Counted from the stretch's first letter, positions 34,125 to 42,312 are shown. The stretch: 46,115 nucleotides of DNA from Erythrobacter sp. UBA1916 (GCA_002337385.1 DDFY01000019.1:1-46115); one strand, 5' to 3'. A program made the numbers and translations. The notes: generated by a model from the letters alone, not told the origin.

Positions 34125-37064
34125 TCAAATCCCGATCTCGAATGGCTTGACGATCGTGCGTTCGAGTTCGGGTGACTTGCGCCCCTCGCTCTCGCGTTCG
34201 ACAATCGGCTCCTTGGCCTTCTCGAGCCCGCGCGCCGCAGCCTCGCGCAGCTTGTCGGTTGCTTCCAACGCCGAGCTCTTCATCCCGGTATTGCGTTCGA
34301 CCGCTGCTTCGAGCCTGCGCGCATTGTCGACGAATAGGGTCAGGCCATCGCGAAGCCGCGTGATCGTCACAAGGAAGGTCTGCTGGTTCGAAAGGTTCTT
34401 TTCGCGGCTATCCATCACCGCAATACCGCGATCCGATGTCAGCCCCTGCGCCATGTGCGCGTTCAAGGCATAGGCCAGATCGAGCCGCTGCAGCATCGGG
34501 TCATCGCGCTCCAATGCGTGCTCGATCCCCGTCGAAGTCGTGAGCTTTACATGTTTGTCGTCGATCGCGGTGATGCGCGCCTGATCGGCATTCAAGAGGC
34601 CTCGCTTGTGATCGGTGTCGGTCCAGCGAATGCGATCGCCGGCATGTATTTCGAGCGGTTTAACCTCGAACAGCCGCAGAGGATCGCGCTCGGCCTGCGG
34701 GCGCAGCCGGTCGGGCCGGAATGCGAAGCGTTTGCCACTCGCATTCTCGAGCGTGACGTTCTCGCGCTGCGGATCGCTCGCGGCAACGCTGTAGCGACCC
34801 GGCATCAGTTTCTGGGCGCGCTGGCGCCGGTCGACCTCGACCACCATCCCCGGTTGATAACTCTTGGCATGACGCAGTTCTTCGCGAGTCAGATTGACCC
34901 GCGACAGGGTATCGAGCTTCAGCCCTTGCCCGCCCAGCTCGCCATTGGCTTTCAGACCCGTCTGGACCGCTTCATTGACCGCACCACGCAATGTCCGCCC
35001 CGAGGCGTAGATCGCGGTGCGCTCGCGCTCGGAAGGCGCGAGTTCGAGCCAGGCCGCAGCAGCGGCTATGGCGCCATCCTGCTGCACCTCGACCACGTCA
35101 TCTTCGAGGTGCCGCAAGGCATCAGCCACCTGTCCGTTCTGCGCGGCACCCTGGGCAAGGCGCAATCGCCCGGCACGCGCGCGGATATTGATATCCATGC
35201 CCGCGGTCTCGACGCCCGCCTGTTGCATGATGTCGAACGGTTTGCCTGCATCGACCGCGCCCAACTGCTTGCGATCACCGATCGCAGCGAGACGGCCAAG
35301 CTGCAGGAGGTTTGCCAGGCTCACGAGCTTTTCCTTGTCGGCATTACCAACCATCGAAGCTTCATCGAGCAGGACGACGCTGCCTTTCATCTCTCGTCGC
35401 GCTTCGGCGAGCGCATTCGCGCCGGAACCATCAAGCAGAGGGGCATAGCGTCCGAGGAATCTGGCGATGGTCATGGACTCAATGCCGGTGTCGCGCTCGA
35501 GCATCTGCACGAGCGTATTCTGAACCGCCAGGCCCAGAACCTTGCGCCCCTCTTCACGCAGGATTTCGGCGACGGGTTTGAGGACCGTGCTCTTGCCGGC
35601 ACCGGCGATACCCTGGATCGCAACGATGCGGTTGGTCGAGGCGAGGAGCAGCCTTCCAGCCCCTTCCTGGCCGAGATTGAGGGTCAGGCCGTGACGGGTT
35701 TGGGCAACCTCCTGCAGGCGCTCACCGGCCATCTCGGGCGCCATGAGTGCTGCTCCCTTGTCTCGCCCGGCATCGACTTCGGCAAGGATGCGTTGCTCGC
35801 TATCGATCGCATCGCGTGTCGTGACCATGCCACGTTCGGCGCCCTTGCCGCGCACGAGATGGCCCTGGCGCAAGAGCTGGTCGACGCGCTTCTCGATCGC
35901 GGGAAGGCTTGCGCGCAGGCCAAAGTCGAGCGCAGTCTTGAGGACCGCGAACAGATCAAATGCCGCCTCGCGTTCGCTCAGATGCCGCACCGCCGCCGCC
36001 GCCGCATGGATCGCGGCGATCTCTTCAGGTGACTTGCTGCCCAGGCGCGTTGGTACCAATGGATCACCTTTGCCAAGCCCCAATCGTTCCGCGATACGGA
36101 GAGCAAGCGCCTGCGCGGACCTGGCCAGGTCGCGCACTGGACGATGCGATGAACTTGGACCGCCAAGGTCCTTTGCTGCCCGTGCATTGGCGCGCGCGAT
36201 GACCGCTTCTGCGGAAAACCCGAGGCTCTGCGCCCTGTCCTTCCAATCGGCCAGGAGCGCCGAGCGATCAGCGACCGGCGCCTTTTCAGCGCGCGTCATC
36301 AGCGTTGCTGCATCGTGCGCGGCAGGGCTGCGGCTCTCCATCTCGGCAACCTTGCCGAGCACTTCGGCGCGGCGCGAGGAGAATGCGTCGCGCACTTCTT
36401 TGGGTACGCCTGCGGCTTCGAAATTGCCGTGCTTGCCCACTGCGCCAATCTCATAGCCAAGCTTTTCGACTGAAAGGCGAAAGCGGGCCATGGTCATGGC
36501 ATTCAGGAGCGTATGCTGCTCCCAGAGCTTGTCGTTGCGCAGCGCGCGCCATTTGCCGTCCGCGCCCTTGGTCACATTGGCGATCACCGCATGGATATGC
36601 GCATTGGGTTCCTGGTTGCGGTTGGTGTCGTGACGAAACAGCGCTGCAGTGAGGTTTTCGGTCTGGACGATCCGCTCCTTGCCGCGCTGCTGCAGACGGG
36701 TCTCGGCAACGTTCTTTTCCGCCCAGACAAGCGTCTCGCGAACCGCGCTGCCATAGGCATCAAGAATGCGCGTATCGCCGCCCACCAGGGCCAGAATCGA
36801 CCAGCTCTTGGGCAACGAAAATGTGAGATCGGTGCCCGCGCGGTGGTAACGGTTATCGCTGCCGACGCGGTTGCCGTCGGGCAAGAATCCCTTGAGCACC
36901 TGCTCGAATGTCCGGGCATCGACCTCGCCTTTCAGGCCAAGCTCTTCGGCGCCCTTGCCGAACCATTCGCCCGACCGGTCGGCATCGGCGCGGGTGTAGT
37001 AATTGTCCTTGGCAAAATAGCCCGCTGCGCCCGATGCGGTGCGAACATTGGCTAGCGAAAGCAT
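34125..37064 (-). CDS. traA: MobF-family conjugative relaxase with helicase domain
   Basis: A 979-residue TrwC/TraI-like enzyme. The relaxase domain (about residues 1-300) has N-terminal catalytic tyrosines (Y16, Y22, Y23 in GYFAKDNYYTR), TDLTFSLPKSWSIL, and the metal-binding histidine triad in RHDTNRNQEPNAHIHAV. The RecD-like helicase half has Walker A GIAGAGKST near residue 485 and Walker B VVLLDEASMVG near 565, plus the late motif YALNAHMAQGLTSDRGI. It nicks oriT, stays covalently bound to the 5' end and unwinds the transferred strand. It is shorter than F TraI (1756), lacking the large C-terminal region. A second AUG-proximal gene, traD, lies upstream. Confidence 0.95.
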   Translation of the reverse strand: MLSLANVRTASGAAGYFAKDNYYTRADADRSGEWFGKGAEELGLKGEVDARTFEQVLKGFLPDGNRVGSDNRYHRAGTDLTFSLPKSWSILALVGGDTRILDAYGSAVRETLVWAEKNVAETRLQQRGKERIVQTENLTAALFRHDTNRNQEPNAHIHAVIANVTKGADGKWRALRNDKLWEQHTLLNAMTMARFRLSVEKLGYEIGAVGKHGNFEAAGVPKEVRDAFSSRRAEVLGKVAEMESRSPAAHDAATLMTRAEKAPVADRSALLADWKDRAQSLGFSAEAVIARANARAAKDLGGPSSSHRPVRDLARSAQALALRIAERLGLGKGDPLVPTRLGSKSPEEIAAIHAAAAAVRHLSEREAAFDLFAVLKTALDFGLRASLPAIEKRVDQLLRQGHLVRGKGAERGMVTTRDAIDSEQRILAEVDAGRDKGAALMAPEMAGERLQEVAQTRHGLTLNLGQEGAGRLLLASTNRIVAIQGIAGAGKSTVLKPVAEILREEGRKVLGLAVQNTLVQMLERDTGIESMTIARFLGRYAPLLDGSGANALAEARREMKGSVVLLDEASMVGNADKEKLVSLANLLQLGRLAAIGDRKQLGAVDAGKPFDIMQQAGVETAGMDINIRARAGRLRLAQGAAQNGQVADALRHLEDDVVEVQQDGAIAAAAAWLELAPSERERTAIYASGRTLRGAVNEAVQTGLKANGELGGQGLKLDTLSRVNLTREELRHAKSYQPGMVVEVDRRQRAQKLMPGRYSVAASDPQRENVTLENASGKRFAFRPDRLRPQAERDPLRLFEVKPLEIHAGDRIRWTDTDHKRGLLNADQARITAIDDKHVKLTTSTGIEHALERDDPMLQRLDLAYALNAHMAQGLTSDRGIAVMDSREKNLSNQQTFLVTITRLRDGLTLFVDNARRLEAAVERNTGMKSSALEATDKLREAAARGLEKAKEPIVERESEGRKSPELERTIVKPFEIGI

Positions 37065-37102
37065 GGCGTCCTGTTCCTCATCGAGCTCCGCCGAACGGTC
37101 GG

Positions 37103-39484
37103 TCAGATGTCGAGATCGAGATCATCGAGCGGCGGGGCATCGGGCTCCTGCTTCGCATCACCCGCACCGCCATCTTCCAGCGTCAGGCGGCGTGCTTCGC
37201 GCGCCTGCACCCGGTCATTACGCATCTCCTGCTTGAGCGGATCTGGCGTCCGGTCCTGTTTTGCAGTCGGCATCTTTTCGGGTGTCTCGGGTAGTTCTTC
37301 AACAAGCTCGGCTTCGCCATCGGCCCTGCGTTCGCGAGTGACCTTATCCGGTCCGCTGGAGCGCTGCTTGTCAGTGGACCTCGCTTCGACCTTTCCTTCT
37401 GACTGCGCAGCATCCTGCGCCTTGCCCTCAGCATCCTTTGCCTTGTTCGGTGCGACGACGTCGTTGGTGACACTCGCCGCAGCGGCAACGTTCGCCCGAA
37501 CAGCATCTTCGTCGGACGTGCGCTCCTGGACCGATTCGCCAAGCTGTAATTGGCCCTGCTTGGGCACCGAGGGTTTGCCCACGCCGTCATCGTTCGAGCT
37601 CGGGTGTTCGGCTGCGCCAGGCGTCGGATCTTGTGGTCGATTGCCGGTCGGCGCAGGCGACTTGTCTGTCCCGCCCGGTCGCTTTTCCGGCGGGCGCTGG
37701 ATGAAGCCCTGGGCGCGCACGGGACGGTTGACCGGTTCGAGCGTGACGGGCGCTGCCGGAAAGCCTTCGGGGAACTTGATGTAGCCCGCAAGACTCGGCA
37801 GTTCTTTCAACTGGTCGGGAAGCAGCAGCGCCTCGATATGCTTGCGCGGGGTGAGGCTGACCGCGTCGCGCGCATTGTTGTAGGCGTAGGTATGTGCCTC
37901 TTCCTTGTCGGTCACTTCGGCGCTGCCGAGCGCCTCTGAACACCATGAGGCGGTCTTGTAGTCACCGGTGCCGAGGATCAGCTTGGTCTTGGCAAGCGAG
38001 GACAAGGTCTCGGCCATGTGCTCGCCATAGACTTCCTTGAGCTTGGCATAGGCATGGATACCGGTGACGATCGCACCGCCATAGTTGCGCGCTGTTTGCA
38101 GCCCCGCTTCGAGCGCGGGCAGGCGATGCAAGGCGCCGAGCTCATCGATGAAGAACCACATCTTGAGGTCACGCGAACGCGGCGTAGCCATCAAAGTGTT
38201 CATGGCGAGATCGAGCCAGAGCGTGAGCAGCTGCGTACACACGGAGAGATCGACATAGCGCGCGGACAGGAACACGAATCCGCCCTCGCCATCATCCTTT
38301 TCAATCCAGTCACGGATAGAGAATGACGCGCCCTTCGTAGGCAGGAGCTTGAGGGCCCGCGCATTAACATTGAACACGGCGCGTACCGATTCCGCCATGC
38401 GCGCCGCCTCGGGCGCGGTAATCGGATCGGCAATCGTTCCGCGCAGCATGGCGTGTACCTTGGCGAGGTCCGCGCTCATCAGCTTCTCAGCAAGCGCCTG
38501 GTTGGTGGCATCGCCCTGCTCGACCAGCTTGAGACAGAACTCGACGAACAAGGCGCGCGCGGCGATCACCCAGAACTGTGCTTCGCCGCCCCCGTCGTGC
38601 GGCACCAGGGCTTCGGATGCCGCCCAGAATTCGCCTTCGCTCCGGCACTCATCGAACACGTTCCAGCACGGACAGCGCGCATCCAGGGGGTTCAAGATCA
38701 CATCGCGTTCGGGATCGTAGAACTGCTCGATGAACGCGCCGGTAAGATCGAAGATGACCGCGCGCTGCCGACGCTGGCGGGCTTCCGCGACCATGCTGGT
38801 CAGCGCCACGGTCTTGCCCATGCCGGTGGTTCCGATCAGCATCGCATGGCTTTGTTCGAGCCGCCAGGGATAGGGTACCCCGGCGATATGCGAGGGCTGG
38901 TAGGGCAGCACTTCGCGCAGCTCTGCCGGCGAACACAGCCGCCATTTCGATCCCAGCGCATCGGACAATTCGCGGCGCTTCTGGTGCCGGTTGTGCGCTT
39001 CGATCTCGCGCTTCAATTCGGACAGCGAGACCAGCGCGGCCCCACGCTCATGGCGCCGCGCCTTGGAATGATCGCCGAAACGCTCGGCAATCCAGTAGAA
39101 CAGCGCGAAGGAGGGAACGAGCGCGAACACGACCCAGGCAAAGGCAGTGCCGACAATGTCCCAGAGATGGTCCCATGCGCGCACCACCGGCTGGTATGTT
39201 TCGACGGCGGTAATGGGAAGCTGGAAGGCCGTCCCGAACGCGGATTCCATTGTCACGGTCTTGGCCGGGTCAAACTCCATGAAGATGTAGACTGCGGCAT
39301 AGATGCGCATCCACACGAGGTAGGTTTCGTGAGCGTCCATGCCACTCGTCACCATCCACCAGGAGAGCGCGGCGAAGGCGGCAGTGGCGATCAGCAGGGG
39401 CCATTTCAGGCCCGCTGCAAACATGAACCCGAAGTGCCCGAGAAGCTGGCTGCCGCGGGTGAAGTTTCCGAGATTACGCTTCAT
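37103..39484 (-). CDS. traD: TraD, type IV coupling protein
   Basis: A 793-residue membrane ATPase linking the relaxosome to the secretion channel. ATG 39484 overlaps the RHH gene by 11 bases; the frame is open further upstream but without a start site. N-terminal membrane helices (about residues 15-45 and 110-140) precede the TraD_N/AAD-type domain. Walker A is IGTTGMGKTVALTS near residue 215 and Walker B is KMWFFIDELGALHRL near 435. The last about 190 residues are disordered and rich in K, E, P and D, ending PPLDDLDLDI, comparable to the F TraD tail that contacts TraM. Confidence 0.95.
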   Translation of the reverse strand: MKRNLGNFTRGSQLLGHFGFMFAAGLKWPLLIATAAFAALSWWMVTSGMDAHETYLVWMRIYAAVYIFMEFDPAKTVTMESAFGTAFQLPITAVETYQPVVRAWDHLWDIVGTAFAWVVFALVPSFALFYWIAERFGDHSKARRHERGAALVSLSELKREIEAHNRHQKRRELSDALGSKWRLCSPAELREVLPYQPSHIAGVPYPWRLEQSHAMLIGTTGMGKTVALTSMVAEARQRRQRAVIFDLTGAFIEQFYDPERDVILNPLDARCPCWNVFDECRSEGEFWAASEALVPHDGGGEAQFWVIAARALFVEFCLKLVEQGDATNQALAEKLMSADLAKVHAMLRGTIADPITAPEAARMAESVRAVFNVNARALKLLPTKGASFSIRDWIEKDDGEGGFVFLSARYVDLSVCTQLLTLWLDLAMNTLMATPRSRDLKMWFFIDELGALHRLPALEAGLQTARNYGGAIVTGIHAYAKLKEVYGEHMAETLSSLAKTKLILGTGDYKTASWCSEALGSAEVTDKEEAHTYAYNNARDAVSLTPRKHIEALLLPDQLKELPSLAGYIKFPEGFPAAPVTLEPVNRPVRAQGFIQRPPEKRPGGTDKSPAPTGNRPQDPTPGAAEHPSSNDDGVGKPSVPKQGQLQLGESVQERTSDEDAVRANVAAAASVTNDVVAPNKAKDAEGKAQDAAQSEGKVEARSTDKQRSSGPDKVTRERRADGEAELVEELPETPEKMPTAKQDRTPDPLKQEMRNDRVQAREARRLTLEDGGAGDAKQEPDAPPLDDLDLDI

Positions 39485-39806
39485 CGCGGCCTCCCTCACC
39501 GGCGGTGGAAGGAAGGCCGATCGCTTCGCACTTACGCGCGTAGATTGCATAGACCTTGTCGCGCAGCTTGGGGTCGGGATGGCCTGCGAGCAGCGCATCG
39601 ATACCGACACGGGCGAAGACCCCCATGCGCAGGACGCGGGTGATTGATGTGTCATGCTGCGAGGCAAGGTCATCCTCCTCGCAGGCCCGTGCCAGCAGGG
39701 CGCGAAGCCAGGCGCTGACGGTCATGTGCTGTCGCTCGGCAACCGCTCGCACGCGGGCCGCGAGCTCTGGCGAAACATAAACCTGGATGGGTATTGGCCG
39801 GGACAT
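39474..39806 (-). CDS. Ribbon-helix-helix DNA-binding protein, putative relaxosome accessory factor
   Basis: A 110-residue protein. ATG 39806 is preceded by AAGGAGAA, a strong ribosome site. The N-terminal RHH motif reads RPIPIQVYVSPELAARVRAV then MTVSAWLRALLARAC. The C-terminal half is a helical extension (VYAIYARKCEAIGL). It is first in the traD operon and lies about 250 bases from oriT, the position of TraY/TraM-type accessory proteins. I infer that it binds oriT and autoregulates the operon. Confidence 0.8.
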   Translation of the reverse strand: MSRPIPIQVYVSPELAARVRAVAERQHMTVSAWLRALLARACEEDDLASQHDTSITRVLRMGVFARVGIDALLAGHPDPKLRDKVYAIYARKCEAIGLPSTAGEGGRDEA

Positions 39807-39880
39807 GAACCGGTTCTCCTTCAATAGGGAGAGCCTGGATTCACGCTGCGAAAGGCACCTTCGAACTACAGGAACCATGA

Positions 39881-39895
39881 GAACATGTCAAGAAC
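39881..39895 (-). promoter_or_regulatory. Perfect LexA (SOS) box before the RHH/traD operon
   Basis: GAAC-ATGTCAA-GAAC on the plus strand is GTTC-N7-GTTC in the direction of the operon. It lies 75 bases before the RHH start codon, a normal promoter position. An additional GAAC half-site (GGAACCATGAGAAC) is next to it. Confidence 0.7.
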
Positions 39896-40050
39896 ATCAA
39901 GAAGGCCTGGATTTCTGCGCCTTGCCCTCCCCGCCTCATGAAGAATGCAGGACAAATTGGCTCGTCATGAAAAGAAAGTGAGAAGCTGCCACTTTGCCAT
40001 TCTGTAGCTTAGGCCACTGTTTTACCACACATAATTAGCATAAAGACCCT

Positions 40051-40072
40051 GCGACAAGTCGCGTGGGGTGTG
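40051..40072 (+). other. oriT nic site, F-like
   Basis: The 12 bases GCGTGGGGTGTG (40061-40072) equal the core of the F plasmid TraI recognition and nicking site as I know it, in which the cut lies after GGGGT. Directly before it is an inverted repeat GCGAC-AA-GTCGC (40051-40062) whose last bases run into the core, the same geometry as the F inverted repeat. By analogy the plus strand is cut after base 40069, and bases to the right enter the recipient first. A MobF relaxase gene on the same element supports this. After the core the sequence differs from F (CCCC instead of GTGC). Confidence 0.8.
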
Positions 40073-40206
40073 CCCCCTGTTCCCAGCTTCGTTTATGATG
40101 CCAGCTAATCAGGATTGAACGGGATGGAGCGACATTGGACATCGGTCCAGCGGGACCGGGCCTGCCGCTGTCATGGGCGCTGAATGACGTGCCAGGCGAG
40201 CAAGCA

Positions 40207-40238
40207 CAAAAAAGAAGGAGCCCACCTGAGCAGGCTCC
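40207..40238 (-). terminator. Rho-independent terminator of the 77-residue gene
   Basis: On the minus strand GGAGCC, a 10-base loop and GGCTCC are followed by TTCTTTTTTGTG. The hairpin begins 17 bases after the stop codon, so it should end leading-region transcripts just before oriT. Confidence 0.8.
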
Positions 40239-40254
40239 CTCCTCGTTGGGCGGT

Positions 40255-40488
40255 TCAGAACTCGTCGCTGAACCGGCTCGGCACCGCCTCGATAACCCGG
40301 GCCATCAGATGTGCCGGCAAGGCGCCGTAATCGCCTTCGTCGATGGCGATGTATCCTGCATCTTCGTCGGCCAGGACGTACTGCGTAAAGTAGCTGTGAA
40401 AGGCGCGCGCGTTGGCCGTGTCGAGTGCTGCAAGGAACACTTCCTGTTCGGCATTCAAGTCGTTCGAGATGATGCTCTGAATATGCAT
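40255..40488 (-). CDS. Small acidic leading-region protein, unknown
   Basis: A 77-residue protein with an excellent ribosome site (AGGAGGAACC) before ATG 40488. It is acidic and mixed alpha/beta: MHIQSIISNDLNAEQEVFLA, then AFHSYFTQYVLADEDAGYIA and HLMARVIEAVPSRFSDEF. I do not recognise a named family. It is the leading-region gene closest to oriT, ends with a clear terminator and has a long structured leader. Its acidity and position would fit an antirestriction- or DNA-mimic-like role, but that is speculation. Confidence 0.75.
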   Translation of the reverse strand: MHIQSIISNDLNAEQEVFLAALDTANARAFHSYFTQYVLADEDAGYIAIDEGDYGALPAHLMARVIEAVPSRFSDEF

Positions 40489-40833
40489 GATGGTTCCTCC
40501 TGATGATCGATGCGACCGCATCGTCAGGAGCGCGCGATGGGCGCGGCGGACCGGGTCAGGGACCGCGCCTGTGGCGCGGCCGCGAAGCGGCGGTGGGGGT
40601 AACGGTTTTGTCCGGTGCCGGGCGCAAGGCCGGTGCCGGTCAAAATCGTGGGGCCCCGCCGTCCTTGACGCGGGCCCTGAAGCCTCCATCACAATCAGAC
40701 GGACTGCGAGAGAGACCTCCCAACCTCTCCGTTTGATGTTACGACTGAATTCCCGAACAAGAACCTTTGCAGAACATTCGTGCCGTGGCATGATGCGCGC
40801 GAGGGGACCTGTTGCCAGTGGAAAGGAACGAAC
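40489..40833. other. Structured leader A with LexA box (gene-free)
   Basis: About 345 GC-rich bases between divergent small genes. It contains a hairpin GATGC-GACC-GCATC directly behind the ribosome site, the hairpin CCGC-GAA-GCGG (40580-40590), two copies of CCGGTGCCGG (about 40611-40639), the palindrome GGGGCCCC, and near the right end a perfect LexA box (40761-40775). The first 200 bases are an unusually long 5' leader for the 77-residue gene and resemble the leaders at 41577 and 43857 in their hairpin type. Confidence 0.55.
40761..40775 (-). promoter_or_regulatory. Perfect LexA (SOS) box in leader A
   Basis: GAAC-CTTTGCA-GAAC is GTTC-N7-GTTC on the minus strand. It lies 58 bases before the plus-strand small gene and about 270 bases before the minus-strand one, so the former is the likelier target. 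Its spacer is less AT-rich than those of the other boxes. Confidence 0.55.
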
Positions 40834-41064
40834 ATGGCAAGGTCCAGGAATGCCCGAACAGCACTCAATCGCCTGCGCGAACAGCGTGCCGCGCTCGATG
40901 CCAGGGAAGCGCAACTGCGAGAAGAGGCGGCCCAGGAACTGGGCAGGATGCTGCTCGATTGCGGAGCGGAAACCCTGGAAGCAGCCAAGCTCAAGAAGCT
41001 CGTAAAGCAGGCATCGGCGATGGGCATCGATGCCGCGCTTGAACGGCTGGGTGCGAGCGGTTAG
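40834..41064 (+). CDS. Small helical DUF6437-like protein
   Basis: A 76-residue, almost wholly helical, charged protein: NARTALNRLREQRAALDARE then AQLREEAAQELGRMLLDCGA and LKKLVKQASAMGIDAALERL. A coiled coil covers about residues 5-40. I recall this as DUF6437, a family of sphingomonad plasmids. ATG 40834 has AAGGAAC upstream. It is the only plus-strand gene of the leading region and has a LexA box 58 bases before its start. The function is unknown; DNA-binding or an H-NS-like accessory role is possible. Confidence 0.7.
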   Translation: MARSRNARTALNRLREQRAALDAREAQLREEAAQELGRMLLDCGAETLEAAKLKKLVKQASAMGIDAALERLGASG

Positions 41065-41129
41065 CGTAAACCCTGCGGGGATACCTTCCTCTCAATCCCT
41101 GCTGTCTTGCTTGAACAGCAAACACGAAA

Positions 41130-41161
41130 AAGGCCCCGGTGGCGCGAGCCGCCGGGGCCTT
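41130..41161. terminator. Bidirectional terminator between convergent genes
   Basis: AAGGCCCCGG and CCGGGGCCTT form a strong 10-base stem with an inner GGC/GCC extension and small loop, flanked by an A-run on the left (AAAAAGG) that becomes a U-run for leftward transcripts. It separates the DUF6437-like gene from ssb and can serve both. Confidence 0.85.
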
Positions 41162-41186
41162 GTCGGTTGCGCAGATGCAGGGCCGA

Positions 41187-41576
41187 TCAGTCGTCGATCG
41201 GCGGGGCGTCCTGGTTGTCTGAACGGCCCGGACGCGAGAGGAAATCGACCTTGTCGGCGATGATCTCGCAGCCGTAGCGCTTGATGCCATCCTGATCTTC
41301 CCACTGCGTGTAATGGATGCGGCCTTCGAGGCTCACCAGCTGTCCCTTGGAGCAGTACTTGGCGACGTTCTGGCCGAGGCCGTTGAAGCAGGTGACGCGA
41401 TGGAATTCGCTGTCCTTGGCGGTGTAGCCGTTCTCATCCTTGTAGGTCTTGCCATCCTTGTCGCGCGCCGGACGGTCGGTGACCAGCGAGAGCGAGGTAA
41501 CGGTGGTTCCGCCATTGGTGGTGCGGGTTTCGGGATCGCGGGCGACGCGGCCAACGAGGATTGCGATATTGGTCAT
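41187..41576 (-). CDS. ssb: Single-stranded DNA-binding protein
   Basis: A 129-residue SSB with one OB fold: NIAILVGRVARDPETRTTNG, VTSLSLVTDRPARDKDG, FHRVTCFNGLGQNVAKYCSKGQ (read in parts) and LVSLEGRIHYTQWEDQDG. The linker is very short and the tail ends QDAPPIDD, acidic but without the canonical C-terminal phenylalanine of bacterial SSB (DDDIPF). It should coat incoming single-stranded DNA in the recipient. It has a long structured leader upstream and is oriented toward oriT. Confidence 0.95.
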   Translation of the reverse strand: MTNIAILVGRVARDPETRTTNGGTTVTSLSLVTDRPARDKDGKTYKDENGYTAKDSEFHRVTCFNGLGQNVAKYCSKGQLVSLEGRIHYTQWEDQDGIKRYGCEIIADKVDFLSRPGRSDNQDAPPIDD

Positions 41577-41883
41577 GGGTATTCTCCTGATCGATGCGAA
41601 ACCGGGACCATCCCGGCTGCAAAACCAACCAGGAAGCGCCTCCGGAGAAGCGCACCGAAGGGAAACCGGGATCCGGTCCGGGTGGTGCGGGCAGGCCGCG
41701 CTGAAAGCGCGGTCAACACGGCCGGGCCTGATCCGGGTTGCGCGTCTCGATGGGGGTGCTTCAGGGAAGGTTTTTGCGCAGAAGCCGGGCTGGTGCCGGA
41801 GCCTCGCGAACAGGACGCCCCGTGGCCCTTGTCGTCCTCGTTACTGCCTGCCGCCCTCCCCTGCACTACCGAACGGAATCGGT
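41577..41883. other. Structured leader B upstream of ssb (gene-free)
   Basis: About 307 GC-rich bases between ssb and the DUF6915-like gene. It contains CCGGGA-CCAT-CCCGG (about 41602-41616), a hairpin CCGCGCT-GAA-AGCGCGG (41696-41712) and ACCCCCA on the minus strand (about 41750). Like leader A it starts with TCTCCTGATCGATGCG immediately behind the ribosome site; leader A has TCCTCCTGATGATCGATGCG at the same place. No open frame with a ribosome site is seen. Confidence 0.55.
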
Positions 41884-42312
41884 TCAAACCTCGATCCGCA
41901 CCGGCTCCTGTAGCGTGGCAAGACCGGCGTGCGAGAACGCACCGCCGCCGCCTTGTTCCTCCCCGGCAACCGTTACGGCCTCGTCGAGGCGGTGCCCGCG
42001 CAGCATCCAGTCCTGCGGGGTGATGAGACGGCCCCAGTCGGCAAACGAAGGGATCGATCCAAGGTCCTCGCGCACGTGCTGCTCGCCGACAAGCCGTACC
42101 GGCACGGTGCGTCCATCGGAGTTGACAAGGGTCGCGCCGAACAGCGTTTCGAGCATGAAGATCCCTTCGGCATGGTGGCGCAGCGCGCGGTGCCGGGGGT
42201 CCGCAAATATGGATTTGGACTGGTCGAACCACTGGTGAAGTTCGAGGTAGTCTTCGTGGCTCCCGCCCCATTTGCGCGCCGAAGAGAGCGCATGGAAATA
42301 GCAATGTGCCAT
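41884..42312 (-). CDS. DUF6915-like leading-region protein
   Basis: A 142-residue protein from ATG 42312 with upstream GGAG. It reads MAHCYFHALSSARKWGGSHE, then FDQSKSIFADPRHRALRHHA, GIFMLETLFGATLVNSDGR and VPVRLVGEQHVREDLGSIPS. I recall this as DUF6915, a conserved family in alphaproteobacterial elements. Many histidines and the pattern HRALRHHAEGIF suggest a metal site or a nucleic-acid-related role, which is unproven. It follows the DUF6878-like gene by 10 bases. Confidence 0.7.
   Translation of the reverse strand: MAHCYFHALSSARKWGGSHEDYLELHQWFDQSKSIFADPRHRALRHHAEGIFMLETLFGATLVNSDGRTVPVRLVGEQHVREDLGSIPSFADWGRLITPQDWMLRGHRLDEAVTVAGEEQGGGGAFSHAGLATLQEPVRIEV

Larger units (their letters stand above)
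39807..40254. other. oriT region (gene-free)
   Basis: About 450 bases without genes. From left to right it holds the leader of the RHH gene, a LexA box (39881-39895), an AT-richer segment with two GCCACT repeats (about 39988-40018), the nic site with its inverted repeat (40051-40072), a right flank with two CCAGCT repeats (about 40084-40107) and the terminator of the small gene to the right. This is the order of an F-like oriT: accessory binding sites on one side and the relaxase site on the other. Confidence 0.75.

Noticed and set aside
40135..40503. Plus-strand frame of 122 codons right of oriT
   Set aside because: It is antisense to the 77-residue gene with its strong ribosome site and terminator, and shows no motif.
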